From: Bombilactobacillus thymidiniphilus
GTDB lineage: Bacteria > Bacillota > Bacilli > Lactobacillales > Lactobacillaceae
Assembly: GCF_023380245.1 (NCBI RefSeq)
Contig: NZ_CP093365.1
Span: 124,001 to 188,000 of the forward strand
Length of the DNA stretch: 64,000 nucleotides
Reading direction: 5' to 3'
Shown: positions 8,544-17,420 of the stretch, one piece after another
Numbering within the stretch: the first letter of the stretch is position 1
Layout of the letters: each line of letters starts with the position of its first letter
Made by a program: the position numbers and the translations under genes
Notes under the pieces: model-generated
The model's database searches: none
Seen by the model: only the letters and a program-made list of their open reading frames with translations
What the model was told of the DNA's origin: nothing

Positions 8544-9095
8544 TTAAATCCCTTCATATTGCCAAATTTCTACAAATGTTAAACCATACTGTTTACTAGC
8601 AATTGTGCTAAATCCTGGCAAGATCTGTTCGTGCAAATCATAATCAGTCTCAATTAATACTAATGCCTGCGATGTTAGTATTGGCAAGCATTCTTGTATT
8701 AATTGTAAAGTGACATGTTGAGCATATGGCGGATCTAATAATAAAAGATCCATTTTAGTTTGTGACTGCAACAAACGTTGAACAGCTTTTTGTGCAGAAA
8801 TAGACCAAACGGTAAATTCATTAGTGGCATGTGTTTTAGCAATATTATCTTTAATCACATTAATAGCTTGGCGATTTTGATCCACTAAATACATTGTTTC
8901 AACACCACGAGATACTGCTTCAATTCCTAAAGCACCTGTTCCAGCAAATAAATCAACACCTTTAGTCACGTTATGTAAATAAGGTGACAACATATTAAAC
9001 ATGGATTCTTTGACTTTGGCACTAGTTGGTCGTGTATTACGTCCCTTGACAGTACTCAGATTTAAACCGCCAAACTTACCAGCAATTACTTTCAT
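8544..9095 (-). CDS. rsmD: 16S rRNA guanine-N2 methyltransferase RsmD
   Basis: Rossmann-fold SAM enzyme, 183 residues, that methylates G966 (E. coli numbering) of 16S rRNA. The N-terminus MKVIAGKFGG, then RPTSAKVKESMFN, motif I DLFAGTGALGIEAVSRG and motif IV LLLLDPPYA are all present. It lies between ylbG and coaD; its ribosome binding site is AGGAGAA. Confidence 0.95.
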   Translation of the reverse strand: MKVIAGKFGGLNLSTVKGRNTRPTSAKVKESMFNMLSPYLHNVTKGVDLFAGTGALGIEAVSRGVETMYLVDQNRQAINVIKDNIAKTHATNEFTVWSISAQKAVQRLLQSQTKMDLLLLDPPYAQHVTLQLIQECLPILTSQALVLIETDYDLHEQILPGFSTIASKQYGLTFVEIWQYEGI

Positions 9096-9104
9096 ATTGT
9101 TCTC

Positions 9105-9389
9105 CTAATGATCATCACTTAAATTTTGCTGCTTACTAATTGCCAGTGATCCCATCTTTCCTTCAAAATTAGTTTCTAATTCTAAACGCGGTGATATTTC
9201 TACACTAGTAACAAAAGATAATTCTTCCAAATGCTTCATTTTTGTTGTTAATTGTGCTTTATCCAAATACATGATGACATAATTCATTTGAAAAGAAACA
9301 TAAATAATTGTGCCAAATTTGCGCAATCTTTTGCTTAACCGACTATGAGATAGCCAGACAATAACTTCTTGACGCTCAGTAAATTCCAA
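9105..9389 (-). CDS. ylbG: YlbG family protein (DUF2129, UPF0298)
   Basis: A 94-residue soluble protein of the YlbG family. The core WLSHSRLSKRLRKFGTIIYVS and NYVIMYLD is typical. The molecular function of the family is not established. It is regularly found between ftsW and rsmD in lactobacilli, as here. The start is supported by AGGAGGCTG just upstream, at the end of ftsW. Confidence 0.85.
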   Translation of the reverse strand: MEFTERQEVIVWLSHSRLSKRLRKFGTIIYVSFQMNYVIMYLDKAQLTTKMKHLEELSFVTSVEISPRLELETNFEGKMGSLAISKQQNLSDDH

Positions 9390-9400
9390 TATACAGCCTC

Positions 9401-10576
9401 CTAATGTAACATCCCATGCTTTTTCAAATTAATGGAAATATTTAAGATAATTCCAATACATATTGATAGAACAATCTGACTAGAACCACCATAACTAATA
9501 AATGGCAGTGTAACACCAGTAATCGGTAATATTCCTAAAACACCACCGATATTAAAAGCTGATTGTACAAATAAAATAATCGCAATACCATAGCTCAATA
9601 AAGCAATATAAGAGCTTTTAGACTTTAATCCTAAATAAACAATCCGCATAATTAATAAGCCTAGCAAAGCTAAAACTACAATCACACCGATAACTCCTAA
9701 TTCTTCACTAATAATTGACAAAATAAAATCTGTATAAGGTTCTGGCAAATAGCCTAGTTTTTGAATACTGTTACCTAATCCTCGCCCCGCTAATCCGCCA
9801 TTACTAATAGCATAATAAGAATTAACTAATTGCGCTCCGCCCGATTTTTCTAATTCAAACGGGTGATAAAAAGACATCAAGCGCTTCATCTTATAAGAAG
9901 ATCCGCTATTTACAACCAATTGATGTTTGAACCAAAAATAGCCACAAATAAAAATAATCACTAAGACAATTATTATTCCGGCAACATATTTTAAATCAAT
10001 CCCAGAACTAAAGGCTAACAAAAAAATAATAGAAGCTAAAATTGCCGCCCCACCTAAATCAGGCTGAAATAAAGTAAGTGCCGTGACTAAACCAGCCACG
10101 GCGATGGGAGGTAATAGCTCCTGCAACATAGGAACAAGCTGTTTTTGTCTAATTCTCAAAGAACGAGCACTTAAAATTTTAGCTAAATATAAAACTAAAG
10201 ATAATTTAGCTAATTCTAATGGCTGAATATTAAAGGGGCCCACCTTAATCCAAGCAGAAGCACCATTAACTAACGAATTGGGATCTAAATGTTTACGAAC
10301 TAATAAATAAAGCAACATAATCATTACTAAGAATAAAAAATATTCAAAAAAAACTTTACTTTTTAGTAGATCTATTTTTATCAAGTAAAATAGCAAACAG
10401 CCTAACAATCCAACTATGACGTAGATTAACTGTCGTTTGAAATAAAATAAACTATTATAGCCTTGAGTGATAGCAACGTTTGAACTGGCCGAATAAACCA
10501 TAACTATTCCAATGGCTGATAGTAACAAAAATGGAATTAAAATCCAGTAATCAATATTTTTAAGCTTAGCTTTCAC
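9401..10576 (-). CDS. ftsW: SEDS family peptidoglycan glycosyltransferase FtsW/RodA
   Basis: A polytopic membrane protein of 391 residues with about ten hydrophobic segments, which polymerises lipid II glycan strands with a partner class B PBP. FQPDLGGAAI (about 168-177, with the catalytic Asp) and the C-terminal PITGVTLPFISYGGSS signature are intact. The GTG start at 10574-10576 follows AGGAG with 7 nt spacing. It heads ftsW-ylbG-rsmD-coaD-sepM. Position outside the dcw cluster is common in lactobacilli; FtsW against RodA cannot be settled by eye, but FtsW fits this gene order. Confidence 0.88.
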   Translation of the reverse strand: MKAKLKNIDYWILIPFLLLSAIGIVMVYSASSNVAITQGYNSLFYFKRQLIYVIVGLLGCLLFYLIKIDLLKSKVFFEYFLFLVMIMLLYLLVRKHLDPNSLVNGASAWIKVGPFNIQPLELAKLSLVLYLAKILSARSLRIRQKQLVPMLQELLPPIAVAGLVTALTLFQPDLGGAAILASIIFLLAFSSGIDLKYVAGIIIVLVIIFICGYFWFKHQLVVNSGSSYKMKRLMSFYHPFELEKSGGAQLVNSYYAISNGGLAGRGLGNSIQKLGYLPEPYTDFILSIISEELGVIGVIVVLALLGLLIMRIVYLGLKSKSSYIALLSYGIAIILFVQSAFNIGGVLGILPITGVTLPFISYGGSSQIVLSICIGIILNISINLKKHGMLH

Positions 10577-10609
10577 TTATTTTCTCCTAGTTACTTGTAA
10601 ACTTCTTAC

Positions 10610-10618
10610 ATTATATCA
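10610..10618 (-). promoter_or_regulatory. Putative ftsW promoter (extended -10)
   Basis: TGATATAAT on the minus strand, a full TATAAT with the TGn extension, about 35 nt upstream of the ftsW GTG. The -35 region is poor. Confidence 0.55.
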
Positions 10619-10645
10619 TTTTTCGAAATTTACTTAGCTAAAATA

Positions 10646-10665
10646 AAAAAGCCTCGCGGCTTTTT
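10646..10665 (-). terminator. Intrinsic terminator of typA
   Basis: AAAAAGCC/GGCTTTTT stem (10658-10665 with 10646-10653) with a 4-nt loop. The 5' arm touches the typA stop codon. Confidence 0.8.
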
Positions 10666-12505
10666 AATTTTTAACTACTTTACGCTTTTTATCAGCTTTT
10701 TTACGTTCACTAGTATTTAAAATCTTCTTTCGTAAACGAATACTTTCTGGCGTTACTTCACAATATTCATCTTCGTTAAGAAATTCAATTGATTGCTCCA
10801 AAGATAATTTCTTTGGCGTCTTAATAGCTGCTGCATGATCTTTACCAGAAGCTCGTGTGTTTGTTAAATTTTTTCCTTTAGTGACATTAACAGCAATATC
10901 TTGATCACGGCTGCTTTCACCAACAATCATACCTTCATAAACATCAACACCAGCACCCAAGAACAACTGACCACGCTCTTCTACCGATTGCAAACTATAA
11001 GTTGTAGAAGGTCCTTGATTAATAGAAACTAAAGCACCAGAACGTCGACCTGGTTCCCAGTTCTTAATAACTGGTAAATATTGTTCAAAAGTATGATTCA
11101 TAATACCATAACCACCAGTTTGGGACATGAACTCAGAAGAATAACCAATCAACCCACGCGATGGTGCTAAGAAACTCAAGCGCGTCTGACCAGTGCCGGT
11201 ACTTTCCATATTCTTCATTTCACCTTTGCGCTGGGCCATGGAGTCAATAATGGTTCCCACATATTCATCAGGTGTATCAATTTGCACTGCTTCGAATGGC
11301 TCACAAACTTGTCCATCAATTTCTTCGTATATAACTTCTGGACGTGACAATTGTAATTCAAATCCTTCACGCCGCATCTCTTCTACTAAGATAGATAAAT
11401 GCAATTCACCACGACCAGATACAATCCAAGCACCGGCTAAACCAGCATCTTCGACTTTCAAAGATACATCAGTTTGTAATTGTTGTTCTAGACGATCTTG
11501 AATTTTACGAGCTGTAACTAAATCACCTTCACGACCAGCAAACGGTGAATCATTAGCTAAGAAAGTCATCCGCAAAGTAGGTGGATCGATCCGTAAAATA
11601 GGTAAAGCTTCTGGATGATCAACAGGAGCAACAGTTTCTCCAATAAAAATGTCATCCATACCGGACAAACCAATTAAATCGCCCGCCTTGGCTTCTTGTA
11701 CTTCTTCACGCTTCAAACCAAAGAAACCAAACATCTTTGTAACGCGGAAATTTTGTTTAGAGCCATCTAGTTTTAAAACAGAAACTTGGTCACCTATTTT
11801 AATTTTACCGCGGAACACTCGACCAATACCAACCCGACCAACGTAATCGTTATAGTCTAGCATTGCAACTTGAAATTGTAATGGTTCATCACTATTATCA
11901 ACGGGAGCAGGAATAGTTTTGACAATAGTGTTAAAAATAGGATCCATCGTATGCTCTTGTGCATCAGGGTCATCATCATAACTAGATGTACCATTGATAG
12001 CAGAAGCATAAAGTACTGGAAATTCTAATTGATCTTCATCGGCACCCAAATCAATAAATAATGAAAGAACTTCATCCACAACTTCAGATGGACGGGCACC
12101 AGGACGATCAATCTTATTAACAACTACAATCGGTGTTAAATGCTGTTCCAAAGCTTTTTTCAACACAAAGCGAGTTTGTGGCATGGTACCTTCATAAGCA
12201 TCAACGACCAAGAGCACGCCGTCAACCATCTTCATGATCCGCTCCACTTCACCACCAAAGTCGGCATGTCCAGGAGTATCTAAAATATTAATCTTTGTTC
12301 CTTGGTATTCCACCGCAGTATTTTTGGATAGAATAGTAATTCCCCGTTCTTTTTCAATGGCATTAGAATCCATCGCACGATCGCCTAATTCCATGTGTTC
12401 AGGAAGTGTATCTGATTGTTTCAATAATTCATTAACCAAAGTTGTTTTACCATGGTCAACGTGGGCAATAATCGCAATATTTCGAATATCTTCTCTAGTT
12501 TTCAA
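10664..12505 (-). CDS. typA: Ribosome-associated GTPase TypA/BipA
   Basis: A 613-residue translational GTPase related to EF-G, involved in ribosome assembly and stress or cold adaptation. G1 AHVDHGKTT (about 14-22), switch II DTPGHADFGG and G4 NKIDRPGA are present, followed by domain II, EF-G-like III/V domains and the TypA-specific C-terminus (about 485-600). The start is a TTG at 12503-12505 with GGAAGGA 9 nt upstream. It is apparently transcribed alone, between two terminators. Confidence 0.96.
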   Translation of the reverse strand: MKTREDIRNIAIIAHVDHGKTTLVNELLKQSDTLPEHMELGDRAMDSNAIEKERGITILSKNTAVEYQGTKINILDTPGHADFGGEVERIMKMVDGVLLVVDAYEGTMPQTRFVLKKALEQHLTPIVVVNKIDRPGARPSEVVDEVLSLFIDLGADEDQLEFPVLYASAINGTSSYDDDPDAQEHTMDPIFNTIVKTIPAPVDNSDEPLQFQVAMLDYNDYVGRVGIGRVFRGKIKIGDQVSVLKLDGSKQNFRVTKMFGFFGLKREEVQEAKAGDLIGLSGMDDIFIGETVAPVDHPEALPILRIDPPTLRMTFLANDSPFAGREGDLVTARKIQDRLEQQLQTDVSLKVEDAGLAGAWIVSGRGELHLSILVEEMRREGFELQLSRPEVIYEEIDGQVCEPFEAVQIDTPDEYVGTIIDSMAQRKGEMKNMESTGTGQTRLSFLAPSRGLIGYSSEFMSQTGGYGIMNHTFEQYLPVIKNWEPGRRSGALVSINQGPSTTYSLQSVEERGQLFLGAGVDVYEGMIVGESSRDQDIAVNVTKGKNLTNTRASGKDHAAAIKTPKKLSLEQSIEFLNEDEYCEVTPESIRLRKKILNTSERKKADKKRKVVKN

Positions 12506-12555
12506 ATTTTTGCTTCCTTCCGTGCAACTTAAAAATAATATAAACGTATAAAAAA

Positions 12556-12579
12556 GCTGTGATTAGTTGGAATCACAGC
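12556..12579 (-). terminator. Intrinsic terminator of the UPF0223-suhB operon
   Basis: GCTGTGATT/AATCACAGC, a perfect 9-bp stem with a 6-nt loop, followed on the minus strand by a T run. Confidence 0.85.
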
Positions 12580-12585
12580 CAGTTA

Positions 12586-13353
12586 CTAAGATAGTAAATC
12601 CTTAGTTTCTATTGTTGCGCACTTCGTTCCTATAATTACAGTTTGTGATTTTAACATATTAATAGGTGCACCGTCAATGTTTATAGCTTGTAACCCCATC
12701 GCTTTGCCAATCGCTAAGCCCGCTGCTAAATCCCAAGGTTTAAGATTCGAAATATAGACAACTTCTTTATTTTGGAATAACCGAGTAAAAATAATCCCCG
12801 CACTGCCAAAAATCCGCAATCCGCTACTGTGATTAATAATTGACCGATAATTATTTAACTGCTCCATCAAAAGACGACTGCTAACCGTAATTAAGCCAGC
12901 GGATAATTCTTGATTTATTAAAGGAGCTAGCGGTTGTTGATTAACATAGGCTCCTAGCTCAGGTCCGCCGTAAAAAATTTGATCTTGCATAATATCGGCA
13001 ATTGCACCAAAAATAGGCTGACCATCATGATAAACACCAATCATAGAAGCAAACTGATCATGGGATTTCACAAAATTAAGTGTGCCGTCAATGGGATCTA
13101 CAAAAAATACTAAACCACTTAAGTCCGTCAGACAATCACCATAACCTTCTTCGCTCACAAAATAGGCTTTTGGAAAACGGTCACTTAAAAAAGCAATAAT
13201 TTGTTTTTCGATTTGTTTATCACGCTCTGTCACTAAATCTGTTCTACTAGACTTTTTTTCCACGTGATTAAAATTTAAATTAGTACGCAATTGATCTTTA
13301 ACAATTACCATAATTTGAAGCACTGCTTGCTGAATTTGTTCAATGTCTGTCAT
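12586..13353 (-). CDS. suhB: Inositol monophosphatase family protein
   Basis: A Mg-dependent sugar phosphatase of the FIG superfamily, 255 residues. EEGYGD (metal ligand Glu), VDPIDGTLNFV (about 83-93, catalytic DPIDGT) and KPWDLAAGLAIGKA (about 210) form the active site. Relatives hydrolyse inositol phosphates, other sugar phosphates or pAp; the substrate cannot be told. The ATG at 13351-13353 (MTDIEQIQQ) is preferred because GGAG lies 10 nt before it. The gene overlaps UPF0223 by 14 bp, so coupling is likely. Confidence 0.88.
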   Translation of the reverse strand: MTDIEQIQQAVLQIMVIVKDQLRTNLNFNHVEKKSSRTDLVTERDKQIEKQIIAFLSDRFPKAYFVSEEGYGDCLTDLSGLVFFVDPIDGTLNFVKSHDQFASMIGVYHDGQPIFGAIADIMQDQIFYGGPELGAYVNQQPLAPLINQELSAGLITVSSRLLMEQLNNYRSIINHSSGLRIFGSAGIIFTRLFQNKEVVYISNLKPWDLAAGLAIGKAMGLQAINIDGAPINMLKSQTVIIGTKCATIETKDLLS

Positions 13354-13639
13354 TGTTATCAAGCTCCAATTTTATTTGCGACATGGGATTATTTTGCGCA
13401 CATTTAAAAACTTGATAGGCATCATAGCCCGAAACTGCAGCAAAATCAGCTAATAATTGACGTTGTTGCATCTTCATTGGCACTAATTGCTGAAATTGCC
13501 GATATAATTGCAGAAAAGCTTGACTTTTAATGCCTACCTCATAGGCCTCTTCCACAGCTGTATATAAATTAATCACATTCACAATGGTGTCTGCACTCCA
13601 AGTTAAATCTAATGGGTATTCGTAATTTTCTTTTTTCAT
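13340..13639 (-). CDS. UPF0223 family protein (YktA-like)
   Basis: A 99-residue soluble helical protein. YPLDLTWSADTIVNVINLY and the VSGYDAYQVFK stretch are characteristic of UPF0223, a family of unknown function that in Firmicutes regularly precedes an inositol monophosphatase gene, as here. No convincing ribosome binding site is seen before the ATG, which is odd in this gene-dense region. Confidence 0.85.
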   Translation of the reverse strand: MKKENYEYPLDLTWSADTIVNVINLYTAVEEAYEVGIKSQAFLQLYRQFQQLVPMKMQQRQLLADFAAVSGYDAYQVFKCAQNNPMSQIKLELDNNDRH

Positions 13640-13661
13640 ATATTAATCGTAATGCAATTTC

Positions 13662-13693
13662 AAAAAAAAATCGACGTTTTCACGCCGATTTTT
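13662..13693 (-). terminator. Intrinsic terminator of the pdh operon
   Basis: An 11-bp stem with one G-T wobble (13683-13693 with 13666-13676), followed by a nine-residue T run on the minus strand, just after the pdhD stop. Confidence 0.85.
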
Positions 13694-13707
13694 CGTTATT
13701 GACAATT

Positions 13708-15129
13708 TTAGATATTAGTTGGATAGCCCATCAGCATATCCGCAGCTTCTTGAATTGGCTCACCTAAAGTAGGGTGCGGATGAATTGTCAAAGCAACATC
13801 TTCTTCGTTAAGTTGACAATTAACAATAACACTTAATTCTGAAATCAAATCACTTGCATTAGGACCCACTACTTGTCCGCCCAAAACCGTACCAGTTTTT
13901 TTATCGGAAATCAATTTAACAAAACCATCAACGCTATCTAAAGAAACCGCCCGTGCATTACCTGCAAATGGGAATTTAGCCACTTTAACATCCAAGCCTT
14001 GTTCCTTAGCTTGTGTTTGCGTTAACCCCACACTAGCCATTTCCGGATCATTAAAACAAACTGATGGCACTGAAAGGTAATCATTAGCAGTTTTTTCGCC
14101 AGAAATTGCACCTGCAGCTGTTTTTCCTTGGAAGAAAGCCTTATGTGCTAAAGCTGGTCCATCAGTAATATCACCGATTGCATAAATATTGGATACATTA
14201 GTTCTGCCTTGTTCGTCAGTTTTAACTAATCCACGGTCAGTCAACTCAACATCAGTCAATTCTAAGCCAAAATTATCAGTATTAGGCTTACGTCCTACAG
14301 ATACCATTACATAATCAGCACTAAGCGTTGTTGGCTTACCATCAACTTCATAAGTTACATCAACACTGTCGCCCTTATCAATAGCCTCTTTAGCCATTGC
14401 ATTAGTTACAATATCAATCTTTTTGCCCTTCAAATGTTTCTCTACAATATTGACCATATCGCGCTCAAAATTAGGAATAATATTAGGTGATCCTTCCAAA
14501 ATAGTTACATGTGCACCTAAATCAGCAAAAGCGCCAGCCAACTCGGTACCGATATAACCACCACCAACAACAACTAATTCCTTTGGGATCTCTGTCAAAT
14601 TCAATAAACCAGTGGAACTCAACACACGATCACCAAATTTAAAGCCCTTAATTTCAATCGGACGACTTCCCGTCGCAATAATCAAATTGTCGAAATGAAT
14701 TGTGTGACCACCACCATTATCCATAAATTGTCGTGGACCGACAGGCATAACTCGCAATTGATTATTATTATCTAAGAACGCCTCACCTTCAATGACTTCA
14801 ACCTTATGCTTTTTCATTAGCATTTGTACGCCACTAGTCATCCGTTTGACAATCTTTTGATCTTTCCAAGCTTGGGTTTTCGTAAAATCAATAGAAACAT
14901 TGTTTGTCGTGATACCGTAAACTTGCGAATCATTAGCTTCACGCAAACGATGTCCCGCTTGAATCAAGGCTTTTGAAGGCACACAACCTACATTAAGACA
15001 AACTCCACCAAAATATTCTTTTTCAATGATAGTTACTTGTTGACCTAATTCAGCAGCTCGTATGGCAGCAACATAGCCACCAGGTCCAGCCCCAATAATT
15101 ACAGTTTGTTTTTGTTCTACTTCAGCCAT
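13708..15129 (-). CDS. pdhD: Dihydrolipoamide dehydrogenase (E3)
   Basis: FAD-dependent disulfide reductase, 473 residues, that reoxidises the lipoyl groups of the pyruvate dehydrogenase complex and produces NADH. The FAD site GAGPGGYVAAIRAAELG (13-29), the redox-active GGVCLNVGCVPSK (about 41-53), NAD site VVGGGYIGTELAGAF, YAIGDIT and the C-terminal HPHPTLGEP with the catalytic His are intact. It is the last gene of pdhA-pdhB-pdhC-pdhD, 8 bp after pdhC. Confidence 0.97.
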   Translation of the reverse strand: MAEVEQKQTVIIGAGPGGYVAAIRAAELGQQVTIIEKEYFGGVCLNVGCVPSKALIQAGHRLREANDSQVYGITTNNVSIDFTKTQAWKDQKIVKRMTSGVQMLMKKHKVEVIEGEAFLDNNNQLRVMPVGPRQFMDNGGGHTIHFDNLIIATGSRPIEIKGFKFGDRVLSSTGLLNLTEIPKELVVVGGGYIGTELAGAFADLGAHVTILEGSPNIIPNFERDMVNIVEKHLKGKKIDIVTNAMAKEAIDKGDSVDVTYEVDGKPTTLSADYVMVSVGRKPNTDNFGLELTDVELTDRGLVKTDEQGRTNVSNIYAIGDITDGPALAHKAFFQGKTAAGAISGEKTANDYLSVPSVCFNDPEMASVGLTQTQAKEQGLDVKVAKFPFAGNARAVSLDSVDGFVKLISDKKTGTVLGGQVVGPNASDLISELSVIVNCQLNEEDVALTIHPHPTLGEPIQEAADMLMGYPTNI

Positions 15130-15137
15130 CTTTTAAT

Positions 15138-16418
15138 CTAACCTTCCATCAATAACATTTCCGGATCGTGTAACAAAGCTTTTAGTTTATTTAGTGCTTC
15201 TTGTGCTAAGGCACCGTCAATCAAACGATGATCGTAACTTAAAGATAATTTCAACATATTACCCACTTTAATGGAACCATCTTCTGCTACATAAGGTTCT
15301 TTAGCAATTTTGCCCATACCCAAAATAGCAACTTCTGGTTGATTAATGACCGGTGTAAACCAACCACCACCAATGGAACCTACATTACTAATAGTAATGG
15401 AACCACCACGCATTGCTTTAGCACTTAATTTATTATCATAAGCAGCTTGGGTATTTTCAGTAATTTCTTGGGCAATTTCAAACATGCCTTTCGAATCAGC
15501 ATTTTTAACATTAGGAACATATAGACCATGGTCCGTATTCGTTGCAATACCAATATTGTAATAATGCTTGTAAACAATCTCATCTGTGGTGCTATCAATT
15601 GAGGCATTAAATTCTGGAAATTCCTTTAAGACAGAGACTAGAGCCTTTACCAAATATGGCAAGAAAGTTAATTTAATACCCTTGTCAGCAGCAATTTGCT
15701 TATATTTCTTGCGATTAGCCATCAAAGCAGAAACTTCAACCTCATCAAAACTAGTAACATGCGGTGTAACATGCTTACTATTAGACATAGCCTTGGCAAT
15801 AGCTTTACGGGTCATGCTCATCTTTTCGCGAGTTTCCAAATCTGGTTCGTCAGATTTATAAGGTGCTACTGGTGTTGCTGATGCAGCAGGTTCCGATGCA
15901 GAAGAAGAAGTTGCAGTAGTAGCTTCTTTTGCAACACTTTGACCAGTCGAATTATCAACATCTTGTTTTGTAATTTGACCATGTTTACCGCTTGGTGTAA
16001 CTGTACTCAAATCAATACCCTTATCACGCGCATATTGCCGCACAGAAGGCATTGCTAAATAATCAGCTTGAGCTTGCCCAGTAGCCGGTGCTGGGGCGGC
16101 TTTTTCTGATGTACTATCTTCTGTAGAACTATTCTCAACAGCTTCTTTAGGTGCACTATCATCAGTTTCGTCATCAGCAGAACCGTCATCAATAATCACC
16201 AACGTGTCACCGATTTCAACCGTATCGCCTTCTTTAGCTACCACTTCTTTGATAGTACCAGAAACAGGTGATGGTAACTCAGAAACTGACTTGTCATTTT
16301 GAATTTCTACGACAGTGTCATCTTCCTTAACGGTATCGCCTTCCTTGACTAACCAGTTAGCAACTTCACCTTCGGCCATTCCTTCACCTAGTTCAGGTAA
16401 TTTGAATTTAAAAGCCAT
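15138..16418 (-). CDS. pdhC: Dihydrolipoamide acetyltransferase (E2)
   Basis: Core of the pyruvate dehydrogenase complex, 426 residues, transferring acetyl groups to CoA. It carries one lipoyl domain (about 1-77, lipoyl Lys in EIQNDKSVSE), an Asp/Ser/Ala-rich linker, a peripheral subunit-binding domain (about 118-155, MPSVRQYARDKGIDLS) and the catalytic acyltransferase domain (about 200-426) with SYDHRLIDGALA. A single lipoyl domain is typical of many Gram-positive E2 proteins. Confidence 0.97.
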   Translation of the reverse strand: MAFKFKLPELGEGMAEGEVANWLVKEGDTVKEDDTVVEIQNDKSVSELPSPVSGTIKEVVAKEGDTVEIGDTLVIIDDGSADDETDDSAPKEAVENSSTEDSTSEKAAPAPATGQAQADYLAMPSVRQYARDKGIDLSTVTPSGKHGQITKQDVDNSTGQSVAKEATTATSSSASEPAASATPVAPYKSDEPDLETREKMSMTRKAIAKAMSNSKHVTPHVTSFDEVEVSALMANRKKYKQIAADKGIKLTFLPYLVKALVSVLKEFPEFNASIDSTTDEIVYKHYYNIGIATNTDHGLYVPNVKNADSKGMFEIAQEITENTQAAYDNKLSAKAMRGGSITISNVGSIGGGWFTPVINQPEVAILGMGKIAKEPYVAEDGSIKVGNMLKLSLSYDHRLIDGALAQEALNKLKALLHDPEMLLMEG

Positions 16419-16441
16419 TTTTGCTCTCCTTTACAATATTA

Positions 16442-17419
16442 TTAATAATTAATAATCTCGTTCACTTTAGCAACAATTTCATCTTTACGTGGAATCCAAA
16501 CTTCTTCAGCTAAAGCAAACGGATAAACTGAATTAGGTGCTGCTACTCTTCCAATTGGAGCATCTAGCGATAAAATTGCCTCTTCGGAAATAGCGGAAGC
16601 TACTTGTGCACCCACACCAGCCATCTTTTGTGCTTCTTGAACAATTACCACTTTGTGCGTTTTAGCAATCGATTTAAAAATAGTTGCTGTGTCGATTGGT
16701 GAAACTGTCCGCAAGTCAATTACTTCACAAGAGATATTAGACTTAGCCAACTCTTCGGCTGCTTTTTGCGCTTCTTGCACTTGTGCACCATAAGCAACAA
16801 TCGTAATATCATTTCCTTCTTGCACAATATTAGCTTGATCTAAAGGAACTGTATATTTTTCATCTGGAATATCGTCTTTCATGGAACGATACAATTTTAA
16901 GTTTTCTAAATATAGAACTGGATCATTATTTTCAATAGAGGAAATTAACAAACCTTTGGCATCATAAGGATTACTTGGCATTACAACTCGCAAACCAGGT
17001 ACACCTGTAAAAATATTTTCAAGATTATCAGAATGCATTTCAGCAGTATGTGTACCACCACCATAAGGTGAACGTACTGTAATAGGACTATTTTTTTTGC
17101 CATTAAAACGAAAACGCATCCGTGACATCTGTCCCACAATTGAATCAACTGCTTCTAAAGTAAAACCGGAAAACTGAATTTCGGGTATTGGGCGCCAACC
17201 AGTCAACCCAAGGCCAATCGCCAAACCCAAAATGCCAGACTCTGCTAAAGGAGTATCAAAAACGCGATCTGCACCGTATTTTTCCTGCAAACCTTGAGTT
17301 GTCCGGAATACACCACCATTCTTACCAACATCCTCACCAAAAATTAAGGTTTTAGGATCTTCTTGCAACATAATGTCCAGGGCTTCAGTAATAGCTTGAA
17401 TATAGGATTTTTTACTCAT
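16442..17419 (-). CDS. pdhB: Pyruvate dehydrogenase E1 subunit beta
   Basis: Beta subunit of the E1 decarboxylase, 325 residues from the ATG at 17417-17419 (MSKKSYIQAITEAL). FGEDVGKNGGVFRTT, DTPLAESGILGLAIGLG and RSPYGGG are typical. The start lies 1 bp after the pdhA stop, and the ribosome binding site AAGGAG is inside the last codons of pdhA. An upstream in-frame extension into pdhA is rejected. Confidence 0.97.
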   Translation of the reverse strand: MSKKSYIQAITEALDIMLQEDPKTLIFGEDVGKNGGVFRTTQGLQEKYGADRVFDTPLAESGILGLAIGLGLTGWRPIPEIQFSGFTLEAVDSIVGQMSRMRFRFNGKKNSPITVRSPYGGGTHTAEMHSDNLENIFTGVPGLRVVMPSNPYDAKGLLISSIENNDPVLYLENLKLYRSMKDDIPDEKYTVPLDQANIVQEGNDITIVAYGAQVQEAQKAAEELAKSNISCEVIDLRTVSPIDTATIFKSIAKTHKVVIVQEAQKMAGVGAQVASAISEEAILSLDAPIGRVAAPNSVYPFALAEEVWIPRKDEIVAKVNEIINY

Positions 17420-17420
17420 T